In this document: piece by piece, positions 16,078-24,846 of the stretch
Position numbering within the stretch: position 1 is the first letter of the stretch
Layout: every line of letters starts with the position of its first letter
From: Bradyrhizobium sp. SZCCT0153
GTDB taxonomy: Bacteria > Pseudomonadota > Alphaproteobacteria > Rhizobiales > Xanthobacteraceae
Length of the DNA: 64,000 nt
Direction: 5' to 3'
Assembly: GCF_018129995.1 (NCBI RefSeq)
Contig: NZ_JAFCKS010000001.1
Span: 1-64,000 of the forward strand
The notes under the pieces: generated by a model
What the model was told of the DNA's origin: nothing
Databases searched by the model: none
What the model saw: the letters and a program-made list of their open reading frames with translations, nothing else
Program-made: the position numbers and the translations under genes

Positions 16078-17226
16078 ATGCTGCGATCCGTGCTGCGTGC
16101 ATGCCTTGTGATGCAATTGTTCGCTGCGCCGAGCTTTGCCGCCGACATCAACGTTGGAATCATTCTGTCGGCGACGGGTCCCGCTGCAGCCATCGGCAAC
16201 GCCGAGCGCAACGGAACAGCCTTCGGTCCCACCGAAATCGGGGGGAAAAAAGTCAATTACTTGTTCCTTGATGAGGCTTCGGATGCTACGGCCGCCGTTT
16301 CTGCGCTGCGCAAGCTGCACGAGGAAAGCAAAATTGACCTACTGATCGGGCCGACTACGACACCCGCCTCCTTCGCGGTGATCGAGCCAGCGGTCGAGTA
16401 TAAGCTGCCCATGATCACCCTGGCGCCCGTCAACGCGCTGGTTGCGCCAGTCGACGCCAGGCGGCGTTGGGTGTTCAAGACCACGACCAACGACGATCAT
16501 GAAGCGACGCCATTGTTCGCCAACATGAAGAAGTCCGGGGTGAAGAAGCTGGCTCTGATCGGTTTCGGCGATTCCTACGGCGATGCCTGGAGCAAGGTCA
16601 GCGCCAAAATGGCCAAGGCCGCCGACATCGAGCTCGTCGCCAACGAGAAGTATGCACGGACCGACACCACGGTTGTGGGACAGGTGCTGAAAATCGTAGC
16701 AGCCGGTCCGGATGCAGTACTGATCGCGGCGTCAGGCGCGCCAGCCGCCCTTCCGCTGTTGCAATTGCGCGAGAAAGGATATGAGGGCCAGATCTACGGC
16801 ACGCTAGGCGCGACGTTCGGCGACTTCCGGAAGCTCACCAGTGCGCAGGGCGATGGGATCTTCTTCCCGCTGAGCCCCGCCGTCGGGGCCGCGTCCTTCC
16901 CCGACGACTATCCTGCGAAGAAGTCCGCGCTGGAATTCATCCGGCAATACGAGGCGAAGTTCGGGGCGGGAAGTCGGAACATCTTCGCGGGGTCGTCCTA
17001 CGACGCCTTGCTTCTGCTCGAGAAGGCCGCTCCCATGGCTCTGAAGACCGCCGAGCCAGGCACGCCGGAATTCAGAGAGGCTCTGAGATCCGCGATCGAA
17101 TCCTTGAACGGCGTTGCGGGGTCGCGGGGTGTCTACAATTACGGACCCGATGATCACACCGGACTGGATCAAAGCGCACTGGTTCTAGGCAAGCTCGAAA
17201 AGGGCGAGTGGACCGCGGTCCGCTGA
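16078..17226 (+). CDS. periplasmic solute-binding protein, branched-chain/aromatic (LivJ) type
   Basis: A 382-residue protein with a signal peptide (LRACLVMQLFAAPSFAAD) and a type I periplasmic-binding fold of the Leu/Ile/Val superfamily (Peripla_BP_6). It has DLLIGPTTTPASFAVIEPA and LALIGFGDSYGDAWS in the expected order. In aromatic-degradation clusters such proteins usually bind aromatic acids. No permease or ATPase genes lie beside it, so it must use a transporter encoded elsewhere. It is divergent from the monooxygenase gene and 27 bp before the P450 pseudogene. Confidence 0.85.
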   Translation: MLRSVLRACLVMQLFAAPSFAADINVGIILSATGPAAAIGNAERNGTAFGPTEIGGKKVNYLFLDEASDATAAVSALRKLHEESKIDLLIGPTTTPASFAVIEPAVEYKLPMITLAPVNALVAPVDARRRWVFKTTTNDDHEATPLFANMKKSGVKKLALIGFGDSYGDAWSKVSAKMAKAADIELVANEKYARTDTTVVGQVLKIVAAGPDAVLIAASGAPAALPLLQLREKGYEGQIYGTLGATFGDFRKLTSAQGDGIFFPLSPAVGAASFPDDYPAKKSALEFIRQYEAKFGAGSRNIFAGSSYDALLLLEKAAPMALKTAEPGTPEFREALRSAIESLNGVAGSRGVYNYGPDDHTGLDQSALVLGKLEKGEWTAVR

Positions 17227-17253
17227 TACGCGCATGCAAGCGGACAGAAGGTC

Positions 17254-18424
17254 ATGAACATAGCCCATTTGGATGTGCCTACCTACGACGTCGATCTCTA
17301 CAGTGACGAGGTTCTTCGTGATCCTTATCCTCACTACCGAAGGCTCAGGGAGCTCGGCGCCGCCGTCTGGCTTCCGCGACACGATCTCTACGCCATCGGC
17401 CGCTTCGACGAGGTCCGAGCGGCCTTGCGGAACCCAACCGTCTTCTCGTCAGCGGATGGCGTCGCAGCCAACGGCAATGTCAACGAAATGTCGCGAGGTA
17501 CGACTCTCGCGAGTGATGCGCCTTTGCACGATCGGCTCCGGGCGATCATCGGCGCTCCCCTGTCGCCGCGATCCCTCGAGGAGATCGGTCCTCAGATCCG
17601 GGCAGAAGCAAGGCGGCTCGTCGATGACCTCCTGGAACGGAAGCAATTCGATGCTGTGACAGATCTGGCGCAGTACTTGCCCCTTACGATCGTGTCGAAG
17701 CTGGTCGGTCTCGAAGATTATGGGCGCGGCAGCATGCTCAGGTGGGCGTCGGCAACGTTCAACGTGCTCGGCACGATGAACGAGCGAGGCTGCGCCGCCA
17801 TGGCGGATATACATGAGATGCGCTCCTACCTCGGCGTCCCCGATATTCGCGAACGATTGCGGCCTGGGAGCTGGGGCAGACGGATCTTCGAGGCCGCCGA
17901 TCGTGGCGAAGTCGAGCCGGAGCGTTGTCCTGTCCTGATGCGGGATTATCTCGGCCCCAGCCTGGACACGACGATCTTTGCGACGGCTAACCTGATCCTG
18001 CTGTTCGGCAGACATCCGGATCAATGGCAGCTGGTCCGTGAAGATCCGAAGCTGATCCCAAGCGCCATCAACGAAGCGCTGCGCCTGGTGTCTCCAATTC
18101 GCGGCTTCACGCGTTGTGTCAGCTCGAACGCAACCGTCACGGATGTGCTCATTCCGGGCGGAAGCCGGGCGCTGCTGCTGTACGCGTCGGCCAATCGTGA
18201 CGAGCGGAAATGGCAAGATCCGGAGCGGTTCGATGTGCGCCGGCGCGCCAATGACCACCTCGGTTTTGGAAACGTGTGCCGGCCTGCATCTGGCTCGTCT
18301 CGAAATGACGGCTCTCTTGGAAGTGCTGGTCGAGAAGGTGCGCAGCTTCGATATCGGCGAGCCGGTGCTCGCCTTGAACAACGTGCTACGCGGTCTGGCT
18401 TCTCTGCCCGTACGGGTGAACTAG
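17254..18424 (+). pseudogene. cytochrome P450 (CYP199-like), frameshifted in the haem loop
   Basis: The first 340 codons are a normal P450: the I-helix region has MRDYLGPSLDTTIFA, the K-helix ExxR is NEALRL, and the PERF motif (DPERFDVRR) follows. At about 18271 the haem loop FGxGxHxCxG is broken. FG is followed by only four bases before TGT GCC GGC, meaning 11 bp were lost, including the conserved His codon. The remaining C-terminus (CAGLHLARLEMTALLEV onward) continues in another frame to the TAG at 18422-18424. The unshifted frame runs on antisense to the IclR gene. Homologues that O-demethylate methoxybenzoates would fit the cluster. Confidence 0.87.
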
Positions 18425-19212
18425 CCGTTGATCGGAATTTCGGCCGCCGCCTTGCGCATGGGAATCAAGAACTGCGAAACGGCCTCCTCCAAGGACAGGG
18501 CGGAACGGATCCAGATGATCGAAATACAGCCGAAGACAGCCTCCTCTCGAACGATCGGCACGGCGATCGAGGCGGTCTTGGGGTTGTATTCGCCCTCATT
18601 GCGGACTGCGTAGCCACGCTCACGGGTCTCGGCGATCATGCGTTCGAGCCAGTTCCCCCCAAGAAATGGGCGATCTTCCACCTCGTCGATCCGCCGCAAG
18701 TGATTGACGATCAAGTCTCGCTCGCGCGCCGCTGAGGCTGCCAGGTACGCCCGACCGGCCGATGTCCGCAAGATGGGCAGGCGTTTGCCAATCATGCCGC
18801 GGTCGATCGACATGGGGCTACGGGAATGGGTGGTCTCCTGGACCACCATTGCGGCGTTCTCGTAGGTGGAAAGGTCGACGGGCCAGACCAGGGCCTTGCT
18901 CAACTCGCCGAGATAAGGCGCCGCCGCCTGGCAGATCACGACGCTCGGATCGTAACCGTCGCCAAGACTGGAGGCCAGCCGTGTCACGCGAAAGCGGTCG
19001 TCGCTCGCTGAGCGAGCCACATAACCGAGCTCTTCGAGGGTCTCGAGCAGCCGGTAGACGGTCGGCCGGGGGAGGCTAAGTGCACGTGCCACGTCGGCAG
19101 CCCTCATGCCGCCGGACCTATTTACCTCGGTGAGGACGTCGAGACCGCGCTTGAAAGCGCGTACACCCGCCGAGGCTTTCGGTTGCTCGTCGCGCGTCCG
19201 CTCCTTGGACAA
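18421..19212 (-). CDS. IclR-family transcriptional regulator
   Basis: An IclR-type regulator of about 263 residues. The N-terminal winged helix is AFKRGLDVLTEVNRSGG then ADVARALSLPRPTVYRLLET. The C-terminal effector domain has GMIGKRLPILRTSAGRAYLA and ends near AVSQFLIPMRKAA. A TTG at 19212 with AAGGAA about 7 nt upstream is the likely start; another TTG at 19278 would lie inside a candidate operator. It is convergent with the P450 remnant, the two stop codons sharing a CTAG at 18421-18424. It is divergent from the extradiol dioxygenase gene, which it probably regulates. Confidence 0.85.
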   Translation of the reverse strand: MSKERTRDEQPKASAGVRAFKRGLDVLTEVNRSGGMRAADVARALSLPRPTVYRLLETLEELGYVARSASDDRFRVTRLASSLGDGYDPSVVICQAAAPYLGELSKALVWPVDLSTYENAAMVVQETTHSRSPMSIDRGMIGKRLPILRTSAGRAYLAASAARERDLIVNHLRRIDEVEDRPFLGGNWLERMIAETRERGYAVRNEGEYNPKTASIAVPIVREEAVFGCISIIWIRSALSLEEAVSQFLIPMRKAAAEIPING

Positions 19213-19255
19213 TTCAATTTCCTTCCTTGTGCCGGACGGTACGGAGCCTAACGTG

Positions 19256-19278
19256 TTGCAAACGCGAGGCGTCCGCAA
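19256..19278. promoter_or_regulatory. candidate IclR operator, 23-bp imperfect palindrome
   Basis: TTGCAAACGC and GCGTCCGCAA are inverted repeats (8 of 10 positions) around a GAG centre. It lies between the divergent IclR and dioxygenase genes, 44 bp from the regulator start and 93 bp from the dioxygenase ATG. The position and size fit an IclR binding site. This is an inference from symmetry only. Confidence 0.45.
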
Positions 19279-19370
19279 AACTTAGTGTACGATCGCGGTG
19301 CGTCGGCATCAACCTCCGGCGAAGCCGCCGCGCGGCCAACAGACGCGATGAACACAATGGAGGAGCCTGG

Positions 19371-20354
19371 ATGGAGATCTCCGCACTCGGCTATATCAGC
19401 ATCGGCTCGTCGCAATTGGATCAGTGGAGTCACATGGCGACGAAGTTGCTCGGCATGCAGCAGGTCGATCGCGGCGGAAAGACGCGAGCGTTCCGGATGG
19501 ATGACCGAAAGCAGCGTCTGATTGTCGACGCCGGCAACGACGCCGGTCTCACAGTGATGGGCTGGGAAGTTCCGACAGCCGCGGAGCTCGATCGTCTCGC
19601 CGCCAGGCTGGAAAGCCATGCCGTCGAAGTCACGCGCGGATCGCGCGCGCTGGCCGATGAACGCCATGTGCGCGAGTTGATCCAGTTCGCGGATCCCGCG
19701 GGCAACCGGCTTGAGGCGTTCTGCCAGCCGGCGCTCGCGACGGAGCCGTTCCGGCCAGGGCGGCCGATCTCCGGCTTTCGTACCGGCGCCCTCGGGATGG
19801 GACACGTGGTTCTGAACGTCGAAGACGTCGAGCCGCTGCTGCCATTCTATCGCGACGTGCTCGGCTTCCACGTCTCCGATTTCGGGCTCAAGCCCTACGG
19901 CCTATATTTCTTCCATCTCAACGGCCGCCACCACAGCTTCGCAATGGTAGGGTCGGGCCGGAAGGCGCTGCACCACTTCATGGTCGAGCTCGGTAGCCTT
20001 GACGACGTTGGGCAAGGCTATGATCTTGCGCAGCTGGATGACGGGCGGGTCGCCTACACCCTGGGGCGGCACACCAACGACCATATGACCTCGTTCTACG
20101 TCAACACGCCGTCTGGCTTCTTCGTTGAGTACGGATGGGGCGCTCGCGTCATCGATCCGGATACCTGGCAACCGCACGAGACGTTCAATGGACCGTCGCT
20201 CTGGGGGCATGAGCGCCTCTACATGCCCGATGAGCAGCGGAAGCGCCTACGCGACATGCGGATTGACGCGGCGGCACGCGGCGTACGTGCGCCCGATCCG
20301 ATCGTGCCGCCCCTGAATTGCGCATGGTTAGATGCCGTGGTCGCTAGGGAGTAG
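19371..20354 (+). CDS. extradiol ring-cleavage dioxygenase (BphC-type, vicinal oxygen chelate)
   Basis: A 327-residue two-domain type I extradiol dioxygenase. The three iron ligands can be placed: His in GMGHVVLNVED, His in ALHHFMVELGS and Glu in SGFFVEYGWG. A catalytic-site His and Tyr are also nearby (HTNDHMTSFYV). GGAGGA precedes the ATG at 19371 by 8 nt, which decides the start over a longer upstream frame. It would open a catechol-type ring made by the monooxygenase, with the FAH-family enzyme acting later. Confidence 0.88.
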   Translation: MEISALGYISIGSSQLDQWSHMATKLLGMQQVDRGGKTRAFRMDDRKQRLIVDAGNDAGLTVMGWEVPTAAELDRLAARLESHAVEVTRGSRALADERHVRELIQFADPAGNRLEAFCQPALATEPFRPGRPISGFRTGALGMGHVVLNVEDVEPLLPFYRDVLGFHVSDFGLKPYGLYFFHLNGRHHSFAMVGSGRKALHHFMVELGSLDDVGQGYDLAQLDDGRVAYTLGRHTNDHMTSFYVNTPSGFFVEYGWGARVIDPDTWQPHETFNGPSLWGHERLYMPDEQRKRLRDMRIDAAARGVRAPDPIVPPLNCAWLDAVVARE

Positions 20355-20572
20355 GCCTCACCCCGCATCGCTACAATCGTTCGCGCCGCGACCAGTACGA
20401 CGGCGTGCCAAGCTACGCATGTTGTCCGAGTGTGAAGAGGCGTCCAAGGTTGCCCCATCGCCGCTTGCTGGACCAATATTCTAGCTCGCCCATCGGTGTC
20501 GGCCCCTACCCCGATTTACACCCAGGCAGAGAATCCCACTCTCCACGCCAGCTGCGCGTGATCCGTTTGGAA

Positions 20573-22150
20573 TCAGGCTGCGAGCTTGGCTTGTCGCAAG
20601 TCGCGAAACTTCTGCTTTTCCTTCTTATACGCCGCGAGAAGCGCTTTTACCCAGAGCGTCATGCCTTCCGCCTTCAACCCGATCCTTTGAGAGCGGTTGT
20701 AGTGCTGCTCGGTCACGGTCGCCATTCTTTCGCGTTCATCGACGCGGTCGTGGACCATCTTGTGTCCGAGTATCGCGGTGGCCGCTCCACCGAGGCGCCT
20801 GTCGTCGAGGAATGTCGTCATGGTCGTCCTGCACTCGTGCGGCGTCCAAGGCTCTATGCCATAGAGCGCGAACAGGTTGGGCCGCAGCTTCTTGGGCTTC
20901 GGTTTGGGACCAGGCTTGCCATTGCGCTGGGGCTTCTGCTTCACCGTATGGTCGTAGACGCGTCCCTGAAGTCGGTGCAGCAGAAGGTTCAGCGCGGACT
21001 GGCTGATGTGCGCCTCCGCATCGCGGCCGCTGAACATCCATTCCGATTCGCCTCCCGATTCCTTGTGATAGGCCGCTAGGATCCCCAATGCCTCCGGGGG
21101 GATAGGAAGCGAGAAGGGACGCCCTCCGTCGCGTCCGCCTTTCATCTCCTCTTCGGTCCAGTTCGCGATTTTCCATCCTCGCAGCTTGCGGTCCTTTCTG
21201 TCGGGATCGAAGAGGCGGTCGGCGCGCAACTGCAGAAGGCCGCCGGTTCTTTGCGCCGTCAAAGCGACCGCCCACAGCGCGCCCAACGTACCCGGATAGG
21301 TCTCATGTTCTCCCTCGGCAAGCTTCCGAAACTTCTCGGCGATCACCAGGGTGCGCGCGATTTCCTCGATGGTTGGAGCGTGGGTGCGTTTGCCCGAGGC
21401 GTATTCGAACGACCACCGGTGCCAGCACCCCACTTCGACGTCGTCCAGTCCGGAATCCGTTGCGTGGAATTTCCATGCCCACGTCAGCATGCTCTTCGAT
21501 TGCGTGACGGCTCTGTTGACGGTCGACTTCTTATGAGTGGAAAAAATATTGTCTCGGAGACGCTCGAGGTCCCGCAGCTTGATCTCGCCAACCAACTTTT
21601 CGTTGACCGACGCATATTCATCGAGTTGCAGGAAGCGGGCGTACTTCTCGCGGTACCTGGCCTTCAGCTTCGGCAGCTTGTACTCGAGAAACTTCGCGGT
21701 CAGCGCCTTCCAAGTCCAGGTGACGCCAGTGTCGCCGGTTCGCTTCCGGTAGGCGAGCAGCGACGTTTCGTCGGCGAATTGATCCGCCGCTTCGTGGTGT
21801 CCCAGTTCATCCTTGTATTTCGAGGTGAGCGTCAGTCGCACCAGCTGGTCGACGAATTCGCGCAGATCACGCTTGCGCTTGGCGGCGAGGTTCGTCTGCC
21901 CGGCGAAATACCGGGCCTGGTCGAGATTGATTTCGGAAGCCGAGCCCAGCCTCAAAGTTATTTCACGACGGCGCACGTACCAGACGACCTTGCCCGGCGT
22001 GATGCGCAACGTCAGTCCCGTCGTTTTCTTATCGCGCCATTCGGCTACCTTGCCGGCCATTGCGCCGCTCGCGCTGTAGGAGATGGCGCTTTGGACGTCG
22101 TTCTCGTTCAACGACTTCACTTCTCGCTCGTAGACCGGACTTTTCGACAT
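20573..22150 (-). CDS. tyrosine recombinase (island integrase)
   Basis: A phage-type integrase of about 525 residues. An N-terminal arm-binding-like region is followed by a core-binding segment and a catalytic domain. The catalytic residues are visible in order: Arg in ALTAQRTGGLLQL near 300, the HxxR box in TPHECRTTM near 437, His in ILGHKM, and the nucleophile Tyr in TEQHYNRS near 482. The ATG at 22150 is preferred over a TTG six codons upstream. It reads away from a displaced tRNA-Gly 3' end only about 150 bp away, the usual arrangement for an island integrase beside its attachment site. Confidence 0.88.
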   Translation of the reverse strand: MSKSPVYEREVKSLNENDVQSAISYSASGAMAGKVAEWRDKKTTGLTLRITPGKVVWYVRRREITLRLGSASEINLDQARYFAGQTNLAAKRKRDLREFVDQLVRLTLTSKYKDELGHHEAADQFADETSLLAYRKRTGDTGVTWTWKALTAKFLEYKLPKLKARYREKYARFLQLDEYASVNEKLVGEIKLRDLERLRDNIFSTHKKSTVNRAVTQSKSMLTWAWKFHATDSGLDDVEVGCWHRWSFEYASGKRTHAPTIEEIARTLVIAEKFRKLAEGEHETYPGTLGALWAVALTAQRTGGLLQLRADRLFDPDRKDRKLRGWKIANWTEEEMKGGRDGGRPFSLPIPPEALGILAAYHKESGGESEWMFSGRDAEAHISQSALNLLLHRLQGRVYDHTVKQKPQRNGKPGPKPKPKKLRPNLFALYGIEPWTPHECRTTMTTFLDDRRLGGAATAILGHKMVHDRVDERERMATVTEQHYNRSQRIGLKAEGMTLWVKALLAAYKKEKQKFRDLRQAKLAA

Positions 22151-22296
22151 CCCACGCCCATACAACAATCGTACAAATGCAGCTTCCGAAACACCCGAAA
22201 TGTTCTACGCTCGGAATATCGCCATAATACCGAAAAATTACTACATTTCAAAGATTTAGCTTTGCCTTGGTTAAAGCTTTTCACTCTCCGTTCTTC

Positions 22297-22342
22297 GCTT
22301 CCCAAGCTGCATACGAGGGTTCGATTCCCTTCGCCCGCTCCA
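22297..22342 (+). other. attachment site: displaced 3' end of tRNA-Gly(CCC)
   Basis: These 46 bp read as the CCC anticodon loop (gcttcccaagc), the variable region, a T-arm (gagggttcgattccctt) and an acceptor 3' strand ending in CCA. The bases before 22297 do not form the matching 5' half, so this is not a complete tRNA. Together with the adjacent integrase it marks the right border (attR) of an integrated element. The intact tRNA-Gly would be expected left of this window. The rest of the gap 22151-22530 shows no gene. Confidence 0.82.
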
Positions 22343-22530
22343 AGCTCCTCCGAGATTTCCTTCCGATCGACCTGACAGGTGCAAGCGCACGTCGCGCAGC
22401 GCGCGAGATTCCAATATATTAGCCACGCGATGCCGGCGTTCTTCGCTGCGCGCGCTAAGCTCCTCTCGCCCGGCGGCTTGCGGCCCTCGTCGCTGCGGCA
22501 CGTTCGGACAACGGCCACGACTTACAAGAA

Positions 22531-23112
22531 ATGGACCAGCAAAAACTCGATCGCGCGATCGGTCGCCGCCTGAAGACGCTGCGGACGCAAGCGGGCATGA
22601 CGCTGAACGAACTCGCAGGCCGCTCCGGCGTCAGCCGGGCGATGATCGGGCGGGTGGAGCGGGCGCAGAGCAGTGCGACGGCTGCGCTGCTCGGAAAGCT
22701 GTGTGCGGCACTCGACGTGTCTCTGAGCGATGTCGTCGCGCTGGCCGAGAAGCCGCCGGAGCGGCTGGTGCGTCTTGCCGACCAGCCGCACTGGCGCGAT
22801 CCCGAGAGCGGCTATCGCCGCCGGCATGCTTCGCCGACGGACGCGGCGAGCGGCATCGAGATCATCGTCGTCGATCTGCCGGCCGGCGCGCGGGTGCCAT
22901 ACAGCCCGTGGGGCCGCAACGCCTTCACCCAGCAGCTCCTGATGCTGGAGGGCGCGATCGCCGTGCATATCGACGCCAAGGCGGTGCGGCTGCGCGAGGG
23001 CGATTGTCTCGACTTCGACGTGATGCGCGCGGTGATCTTCGAGAACGAGACCAAGCAGGACGCGCGCTACGTCATCATCACGCGCCGCGGCGCCTCCTAC
23101 GGGAAGATGTGA
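22531..23112 (+). CDS. XRE-family regulator with C-terminal cupin domain
   Basis: A 193-residue regulator. Residues about 8-65 form an XRE helix-turn-helix (LKTLRTQAGMTLNELAGRSG, VSRAMIGRVER). The C-terminal part is a cupin-like sensor domain (LMLEGAIAVHIDAKAVRLREG, CLDFD). This architecture commonly regulates small-molecule or amino-acid metabolism genes. A GNAT gene begins 28 bp downstream and may be co-transcribed. It is the first gene to the right of the island border, so it probably belongs to the resident chromosome. Confidence 0.85.
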   Translation: MDQQKLDRAIGRRLKTLRTQAGMTLNELAGRSGVSRAMIGRVERAQSSATAALLGKLCAALDVSLSDVVALAEKPPERLVRLADQPHWRDPESGYRRRHASPTDAASGIEIIVVDLPAGARVPYSPWGRNAFTQQLLMLEGAIAVHIDAKAVRLREGDCLDFDVMRAVIFENETKQDARYVIITRRGASYGKM

Positions 23113-23140
23113 GGATGCCGATGCGATATGAAATCCTCGA

Positions 23141-23617
23141 GTGAACCTGACGATGCAGATCCGCACCGGCGACACCTTTGATCCGCGCGTCATCGCACTG
23201 CTCGATCATCACGTCACGGCCGCGCGGGCGCAGACCGCGCCGGGCAGCGCCCACGCGCTGGACCTCTCCGGCCTGCGGGCGCCCGACATCGCGTTTTGGA
23301 CCGGCTGGGACGGCGAGACGCTGGTCGCCGTCGGCGCGCTGAAGACGCTCTCGTCCGAGCATGGCGAGGTGAAGTCGATGCACACGCTCCAGACCACGCG
23401 CCGGCGCGGCTTTGGCGGCCGGATGCTCCGCCACATCATCACCGAAGCCCGTGTCCGCGGCTTGAAGCGCCTCAGCCTCGAGACCGGCTCGTGGGATTAT
23501 TTCAAGCCGGCGCACGCGCTCTACCTGGCGCACGGCTTCGTCGCGTGCGGTCCATTCGAGGGCTATGTCGAGGATCGCAACAGTCTGTTCCTGACGCTCG
23601 ACCTTGCAGCCGGGTAG
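23141..23617 (+). CDS. GNAT-family N-acetyltransferase
   Basis: A 158-residue acyltransferase with the acetyl-CoA-binding segment TRRRGFGGRMLRHIITEA, following the conserved MHTLQT strand. The C-terminal LYLAHGFVACGPFEGY segment, ending the domain, resembles PhnO/ElaA-like members. A GTG at 23141 or an in-frame ATG at 23153 can start it. It follows the XRE-cupin gene closely. The substrate is unknown. Confidence 0.83.
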   Translation: MNLTMQIRTGDTFDPRVIALLDHHVTAARAQTAPGSAHALDLSGLRAPDIAFWTGWDGETLVAVGALKTLSSEHGEVKSMHTLQTTRRRGFGGRMLRHIITEARVRGLKRLSLETGSWDYFKPAHALYLAHGFVACGPFEGYVEDRNSLFLTLDLAAG

Positions 23618-23706
23618 GGCGGCCGGGCGCAACCCCGGCTCGAAATCGGCGATCCATCCCTCAAAATGAGTTGCGTACCTCAAAACACCTCTGCTAGCCT
23701 TCATCC

Positions 23707-24762
23707 ATGGCCGACACTCTCACCGCAAGCGCGCTGACGCTGAAGGACATCGCCCGCCAGGCGGGCGTCAGCCTCGCCACGGTCGACCGCGTCCTGCACA
23801 ACCGTCCGGGCGTGCGGCCGGACACGGTCCGGCGCGTCAGGGAGGCCATTGAACGCAACGCCTTCCAGCCGCACGTCGCCGCCGCGGAGCTCGCCCGCGG
23901 CCGCGCTCGCCGCTTCGCCTTCGTGATGCCGTCGGGGCCCAATCCGTTCATGCAGCAGATCGAGGCCTATCTCGGCGAGATGTCGGCCTGGCTCGCCGCC
24001 CGCCGCCTCGGCGTCGAGACGATCGCCACCGACGTGTTCGATCCGTCCGTGCTCGCAGCCTCGCTGACGGCGCTGGCGGACGATTACGACGGCGTCGCCG
24101 TGGTGGCGCTGGATCATCCGCGCGTCCGCGCCGCTATCGACGATCTCGTCGATGCCGGCACCAAGGTCGTGACGCTGGTCTCGGACGTGCCGTCGTCCCG
24201 CCGACACCATTATGTCGGCATCGACAACATTGCGGCGGGACGCACCGCCGGCGCGCTGGTCGGGCGGCTGGCCGGCGGGCGGTCCGGCAAGGTCGCGATC
24301 GTGGCGGGCTCGCAGGGTCTGCGCGACCATGCAGAGCGTATTTTCGGTTTCAACCAGGTGATGGCGGCGGAATTCCCTGGTCTCAGCGTGCTGCCGGTGC
24401 TGGAAGGGCGCGACGAGGACGAACGTTCCGGGCAGCTGCTGACGCGGCTGTTGGGCAGGCATGTTGACATTGTCGGCCTTTATAACGTCGGCGCCGGCAC
24501 GCAAGGTGTCGCCAAGGCGTTGAGCGATCGGGCGTCGAGCGATGCCGGCCGCGACAAGGTCGTGTTCGTCGGGCACGACGTCACCGCGTTGACGCGGCGG
24601 CTGCTGTTGCAGGGCGTGATGGATGCGGCGATCTCGCAGAACCCCGGGCACGAAGCCCGCGCCGCCGTGCGCGTGCTGCTCGCGCTCGCCCGCGGCGAGC
24701 CGATCCTGCGCGAACAGGAGAAGATCAGGATCGACATCGTGATGCGGGACAATCTGCCCTAG
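23707..24762 (+). CDS. LacI-family sugar-operon regulator
   Basis: A 351-residue regulator. The N-terminal LacI helix-turn-helix is TLKDIARQAGVSLATVDRVL, with hinge helix residues HVAAAELARG. The effector domain is a type I periplasmic-binding-like fold (YVGIDNIAAGRTAGALVG, VAIVAGSQGLRDH). It lies 84 bp before xylB in the same direction and is the obvious regulator of the downstream sugar operon. The effector sugar cannot be read directly; a pentose is likely from the neighbours. Confidence 0.88.
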   Translation: MADTLTASALTLKDIARQAGVSLATVDRVLHNRPGVRPDTVRRVREAIERNAFQPHVAAAELARGRARRFAFVMPSGPNPFMQQIEAYLGEMSAWLAARRLGVETIATDVFDPSVLAASLTALADDYDGVAVVALDHPRVRAAIDDLVDAGTKVVTLVSDVPSSRRHHYVGIDNIAAGRTAGALVGRLAGGRSGKVAIVAGSQGLRDHAERIFGFNQVMAAEFPGLSVLPVLEGRDEDERSGQLLTRLLGRHVDIVGLYNVGAGTQGVAKALSDRASSDAGRDKVVFVGHDVTALTRRLLLQGVMDAAISQNPGHEARAAVRVLLALARGEPILREQEKIRIDIVMRDNLP

Positions 24763-24846
24763 CGGCAGCGCGACTTTGAACGGCAGTTTGCGGGAAAAGG
24801 CGACGAAAGTTCGCAACCCTGCGACAGGGATGAAAGGGAGGACGGC

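Noticed and set aside
22169..22296. An intact tRNA-Gly gene at the island border.
   Set aside because: Only the 3' half is present; the bases upstream do not pair as acceptor, D-arm or anticodon 5' strand.
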